Shown: positions 14,594-17,031 of the stretch, piece after piece
Numbering within the stretch: position 1 is the first letter of the stretch
Layout: the number at the start of each line of letters is the position of its first letter
Assembly: GCA_019894875.1 (NCBI GenBank)
Contig: JAGXNR010000056.1
Span: 1-17,031 of the forward strand
Length of the DNA: 17,031 nt
Direction of reading: 5' to 3'
From: Promethearchaeota archaeon
GTDB lineage: Archaea > Asgardarchaeota > Lokiarchaeia > Sigynarchaeales > SOKP01
Notes under the pieces: model-generated
Database searches by the model: none
Seen by the model: only the letters and a program-made list of their open reading frames with translations
What the model was told of the DNA's origin: nothing
Position numbers and translations under genes: made by a program

Positions 14594-15907
14594 TTATACG
14601 CCTCCTTTTCTTGATGCTAATGTGAATTTTTCAAAAGTACCAATGGGATCTTTTATTTGAGCAAGTAGATCATTCTTCGATAAGCTCACATTAAATTGTT
14701 TTAGCACTGTATCTGCAAATCTCTCTGCTTGATTAACACCCCACTTTGTCTGGCCAAAACAGCCAGAACACGGAGCATTAACCTTTATACACATACCACC
14801 GCAGCCAGCTTTAGTAACAGGACCCATACAGATATAACCTTGTTCGATAAGACAATCATTCATATTAGGTAGTCCTTCATAATCCCTTTTAACTCTTGTC
14901 ATCGTAGATTTACTTCCTATGATTCTAGGACATGTATCGCAGACATTTGAAATATCAATGAAGTCCTTGTTATCTCTCAAGAAAGCCATTAAATTCCCAG
15001 CAATTTCCTCTGTTGATGGAGGCAAATTTGCTAAAGGAGTACTAGGACTTCCAGATTTCTTGACTTGTTTTAATATATCTCCAGCTAAATCAAATCCTGC
15101 CATCAGCGGAATATTTAAAAATAGAGTCAAGAACTCATATAAATTCTTTTTATCTCCTGAACTAATTGATGCAAGATTTTTCGACATACTGTTTAATTTA
15201 TCTGCTCTTGAATCTACTGTCGCTGCTGGACCAAAGCAACCAACACAAGGGTTTCCATTACTAGTACATTTTAAACTACATCCTATACTAGTAATTGATC
15301 CAAAACAGAGTTTTCCTTTATCTAATAAACAATCATTTTTAATACTGCAATCATTACAAAATGATAGATCATTCATAGGGAAAGGTTTTTGTCCTAACAG
15401 AAATGCTACTGCGGAGACTATACCTTCTGGTTTTGGAGGACATCCTGAAATATAAGCATCTACTTTTACTACTTCATCAACATTTACAATTTTTTCTTTA
15501 AAACCAGGCATATGTTGAGTTGGTTCACCACCACTTCCATCAGCTATACTTTCTACTTCAGAGAATTTTCTTCTTACTAAGTCATCTTTATTCCATTGGT
15601 TAGCAAGTCCATGGACATTTCCATAACAGGAACAAGTACCGAATGCAATAATGAGAAGACATTTTTGCCTCATTAATTCAACATTTTCATGATCTTCTTT
15701 AGTCCTTATAGATCCTTCAACAAATCCAACTAAAATCGAACCATCTTCTCTCGCCTTCAATGAATCATGCTTGAAATCTACTACAGCTGGCCAATATACA
15801 ATTTCCAATGCTGGGAGAACTGGCAACAAGCCCAAATGAGTATTTAATAGGGATTGGTGACAGCCCCAACAGTCACTAAGTTGCATAAAAGCTACTTTCA
15901 CTGCCAT
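14594..15907 (-). CDS. vhuG: F420-non-reducing hydrogenase small subunit VhuG with a duplicated iron-sulfur module
   Basis: This 437-residue protein is much longer than usual MvhG/VhuG (about 300). The N-terminal domain binds the proximal cluster, with C13-x2-C16, C92/C94 in G-T-C-S-C and C156 in S-G-C-P-P-K-P-E-G. Two copies of the eight-cysteine module follow: module 1 has C184, C187, C193, C201, C210, C214, C221, C224; module 2 has C323, C326, C352, C360, C369, C373, C380, C383. From the third cysteine onward the spacings are identical (8, 9, 4, 7, 3). Module 2, with V-C-D-T-C-P-R, looks like the canonical one; module 1 is a shorter version. The linker (225-322) is partly hydrophobic. It is the first gene of the operon and has no signal peptide, so the enzyme is cytoplasmic. 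Confidence 0.93.
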   Translation of the reverse strand: MAVKVAFMQLSDCWGCHQSLLNTHLGLLPVLPALEIVYWPAVVDFKHDSLKAREDGSILVGFVEGSIRTKEDHENVELMRQKCLLIIAFGTCSCYGNVHGLANQWNKDDLVRRKFSEVESIADGSGGEPTQHMPGFKEKIVNVDEVVKVDAYISGCPPKPEGIVSAVAFLLGQKPFPMNDLSFCNDCSIKNDCLLDKGKLCFGSITSIGCSLKCTSNGNPCVGCFGPAATVDSRADKLNSMSKNLASISSGDKKNLYEFLTLFLNIPLMAGFDLAGDILKQVKKSGSPSTPLANLPPSTEEIAGNLMAFLRDNKDFIDISNVCDTCPRIIGSKSTMTRVKRDYEGLPNMNDCLIEQGYICMGPVTKAGCGGMCIKVNAPCSGCFGQTKWGVNQAERFADTVLKQFNVSLSKNDLLAQIKDPIGTFEKFTLASRKGGV

Positions 15908-16334
15908 TTTTTCATCAATATTTTGTTTTTTTTTAAGTTCTAATTAAATTTTCAATTCTTTTTATATATAAAGAATTAATCTACAAGTTTATGCTGTCAG
16001 TTTTATATTTAAATATATCGCTTATCGATTAATTTAAACCACATGAATGGTTTCAGTTCTAAATTGCCACAATTTTATTTACCAAAGTCCAAACTTGTAA
16101 ATATTTTTCAATTAATATTATTCTTTTCAGTATTTTCAACAAGAAAGTGATCAAATACAGCAGTCCCAATGTGTTTTAGGTTACTTTATTAGACTATCTT
16201 CAAAGATGATAATTAAGATTTTTTTTAAATATATAGACTCATTTATTTTTCGAGGATACATGAAAATAATAATTTTCAGCTAATAGATGAAAATTTATTC
16301 TTAATTTAATTATAGAAGGATTAAAATAACCAAG
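15908..16334. other. Intergenic region upstream of the vhu-hdr operon
   Basis: This 427-base A/T-rich stretch contains the operon promoter, a 6-bp hairpin (AAACCA 16036-16041 with TGGTTT 16048-16053) and a pair of 9-base inverted repeats (TACAAGTTT 15982-15990 and AAACTTGTA 16091-16099). No protein, tRNA or known riboswitch was recognised on either strand. Confidence 0.5.
15956..15975 (-). promoter_or_regulatory. TATA box of the vhuGAU-hdrCB operon
   Basis: On the minus strand this reads TTCTTTATATATAAAAAGAA, a strong archaeal TATA box centred about 59 bases before the vhuG ATG. A start about 25 bases downstream gives a leader of roughly 33 bases. The element is almost palindromic, so its direction is inferred only from the gene on its downstream side. 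Confidence 0.55.
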
Positions 16335-16667
16335 TTAATTGGGATTTACAGATTTCTTTATTTTTCTAAATAGATGACGAAATCCCATAACAGGGTGGGT
16401 ATAAATCATACGAGGTCCAGCATAACGCATAACTTTTTGAATCTTCTCTCTCGCATCTGGTTTATAACAATGGATAGGACACTTCTCACAAGTAGGTTTA
16501 TTTTCACCATAACTGCAATTTTTTAGTTTTTCTTCAGCGTATTCAAACAACTCTGAACAATCTTGGCATAATTTGTAATTAGAATCATGAATATTTTTGC
16601 AATACATGTAAATCATCGTTCTTATTGTTTTTTTCTCTTTATTTAAAGGTGTTTTGGGAGAATTCAT
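16335..16667 (-). CDS. Small cysteine-rich protein of the nitrous-oxide-stimulated-promoter family (PF11756-like)
   Basis: A 110-residue protein whose blocks match, from memory, the PF11756 family: T-I-R-T-M-I-Y-M-Y-C, then C-x2-C-S-E-L-F-E-Y-A, then T-C-E-K-C-P-I-H-C-Y-K-P, then V-M-R-Y-A-G-P-R-M, then H-P-V-M-G-F-R-H-L. Seven cysteines (C23, C34, C37, C51, C60, C63, C67) and neighbouring histidines suggest a metal or iron-sulfur site, though the biochemical function of the family is unknown. The length is typical. It is on the same strand as the vhu operon but 427 bases upstream of it, with a separate promoter for vhuG between, so co-transcription is unlikely. Confidence 0.85.
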   Translation of the reverse strand: MNSPKTPLNKEKKTIRTMIYMYCKNIHDSNYKLCQDCSELFEYAEEKLKNCSYGENKPTCEKCPIHCYKPDAREKIQKVMRYAGPRMIYTHPVMGFRHLFRKIKKSVNPN

Positions 16668-16801
16668 GCTTTTTTCATTCCGTTAAAACTATTTGTTCTT
16701 TTTAATTAATTACAATATTAATCTCAATTGGATTTAATGTTTATAATACATAAAGTTTAAAATTTAATTTATATGAAATCACTAAAAATAAGATTAAATA
16801 T

Positions 16802-17031
16802 TTGATAAATAATACTAAAGATTACAAATTTAGAGTCGATGTAAATATAAATAATCAAAAATCACGAACAATTGGAAAAGGTCATTATTTTTTAGTATTA
16901 TCGTTAACATTCATAGTCAATTTTGACAGTACAGTGGCAATTCCTATTATCTCGAACTACGCAATTAGTTTGGGGGCATCAGTTATATTTGCTTCTTTTA
17001 TTGTTGGTGCTTATTCAATGGTTCACATACC
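16802..17031 (+). CDS. Start of an MFS transporter, cut by the window edge
   Basis: An open frame runs to the right edge. After a polar N-terminal stretch it encodes a membrane helix, F-L-V-L-S-L-T-F-I-V-N-F, then D-S-T-V-A-I-P-I-I-S-N-Y-A, then I-F-A-S-F-I-V-G-A-Y-S-M. This is the usual first-helix to second-helix pattern of major facilitator superfamily exporters, with an acidic residue at the end of the first helix. No ATG or GTG is in frame before the helix; TTG at 16802-16804 is the best start, while the ATG at 16773 is in another frame and stops after ten codons. The substrate cannot be inferred. It is divergent from the cysteine-rich protein gene. Confidence 0.7.
   Translation, partial: MINNTKDYKFRVDVNINNQKSRTIGKGHYFLVLSLTFIVNFDSTVAIPIISNYAISLGASVIFASFIVGAYSMVHI

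Noticed and set aside
14919..15455. A 178-codon open frame on the plus strand opposite vhuG
   Set aside because: It lies wholly inside vhuG, which has convincing cysteine motifs on the other strand; the peptide has no recognisable domain.
16773..16805. ATG at 16773 as the start of the right-edge transporter
   Set aside because: This ATG is in another frame and reaches TGA after ten codons; the transporter frame contains only TTG at 16802 as a plausible start.
1..17031. CRISPR arrays, tRNA or rRNA genes and insertion sequences
   Set aside because: No regularly spaced repeats, no cloverleaf-like segment, no conserved rRNA stretch and no transposase or flanking terminal inverted repeats were seen on reading both strands.

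Overview
The window looks like archaeal DNA, most probably from an Asgard archaeon of the Lokiarchaeia type. This rests on very AT-rich sequence, TATA boxes close to start codons, GGTGA or GGAG ribosome binding sites, oligo-T terminators and the gene content: a fused ADP-forming acetyl-CoA synthetase, an archaeal-type [NiFe] hydrogenase with heterodisulfide reductase subunits, and a selenocysteine (Sec) gene of the methanogen VhuU kind. The lineage is an inference. No rRNA, tRNA, CRISPR array or insertion sequence was seen.

Layout. Bases 1-323 hold fragments of one or two broken or joined genes at the edge. Bases 379-3637 (minus strand) carry a P-loop/DRTGG protein and an ADP-forming acyl-CoA synthetase, together a pair for acyl-CoA to acid conversion with ATP formation. 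A cyclophilin (3786-4265) and a coiled-coil/HEAT protein (4416-5651) follow on the plus strand. Bases 5670-8359 (minus) hold an acetoacetate-decarboxylase-like protein, a Gfo/Idh/MocA oxidoreductase that probably starts at an AUU codon, and endonuclease V. A CooC-like nickel-insertion ATPase (8524-9327, plus) faces hypC (9385-9627, minus). A four-helix membrane protein and an unrecognised 266-residue protein come next. After a 400-base intergenic stretch lies the main operon, bases 15907 down to 11590 on the minus strand: vhuG, vhuA, vhuU, hdrC, hdrB. The right end has a small cysteine-rich protein and the start of an MFS transporter.

The central find is vhuU (13103-13252), which ordinary gene calling misses because its active-site codon is an in-frame TGA. 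The [NiFe] large subunit VhuA has the N-terminal RICGIC motif but stops before the C-terminal motif that supplies the other two nickel ligands. The 49-codon gene immediately downstream supplies that motif with TGA at the first ligand position (D-C-U-L-S-C-A-A-H). The nickel-iron site would thus be assembled from two polypeptides and include selenium. A hairpin in the 3' untranslated region is a candidate SECIS element. The small subunit VhuG is also unusual: it carries two copies of the eight-cysteine [4Fe-4S] module with identical cysteine spacing.

How the genes fit together: VhuGAU would oxidise or evolve H2, with electrons exchanged with HdrCB, the disulfide-reducing or bifurcating side. 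HypC and the CooC-like ATPase are metal-centre maturation factors, for the [NiFe] site and for a nickel enzyme such as CO dehydrogenase. The acyl-CoA synthetase pair fits acetate metabolism with ATP gain. HdrA and VhuD, normally needed to link the two halves, are not in the window.
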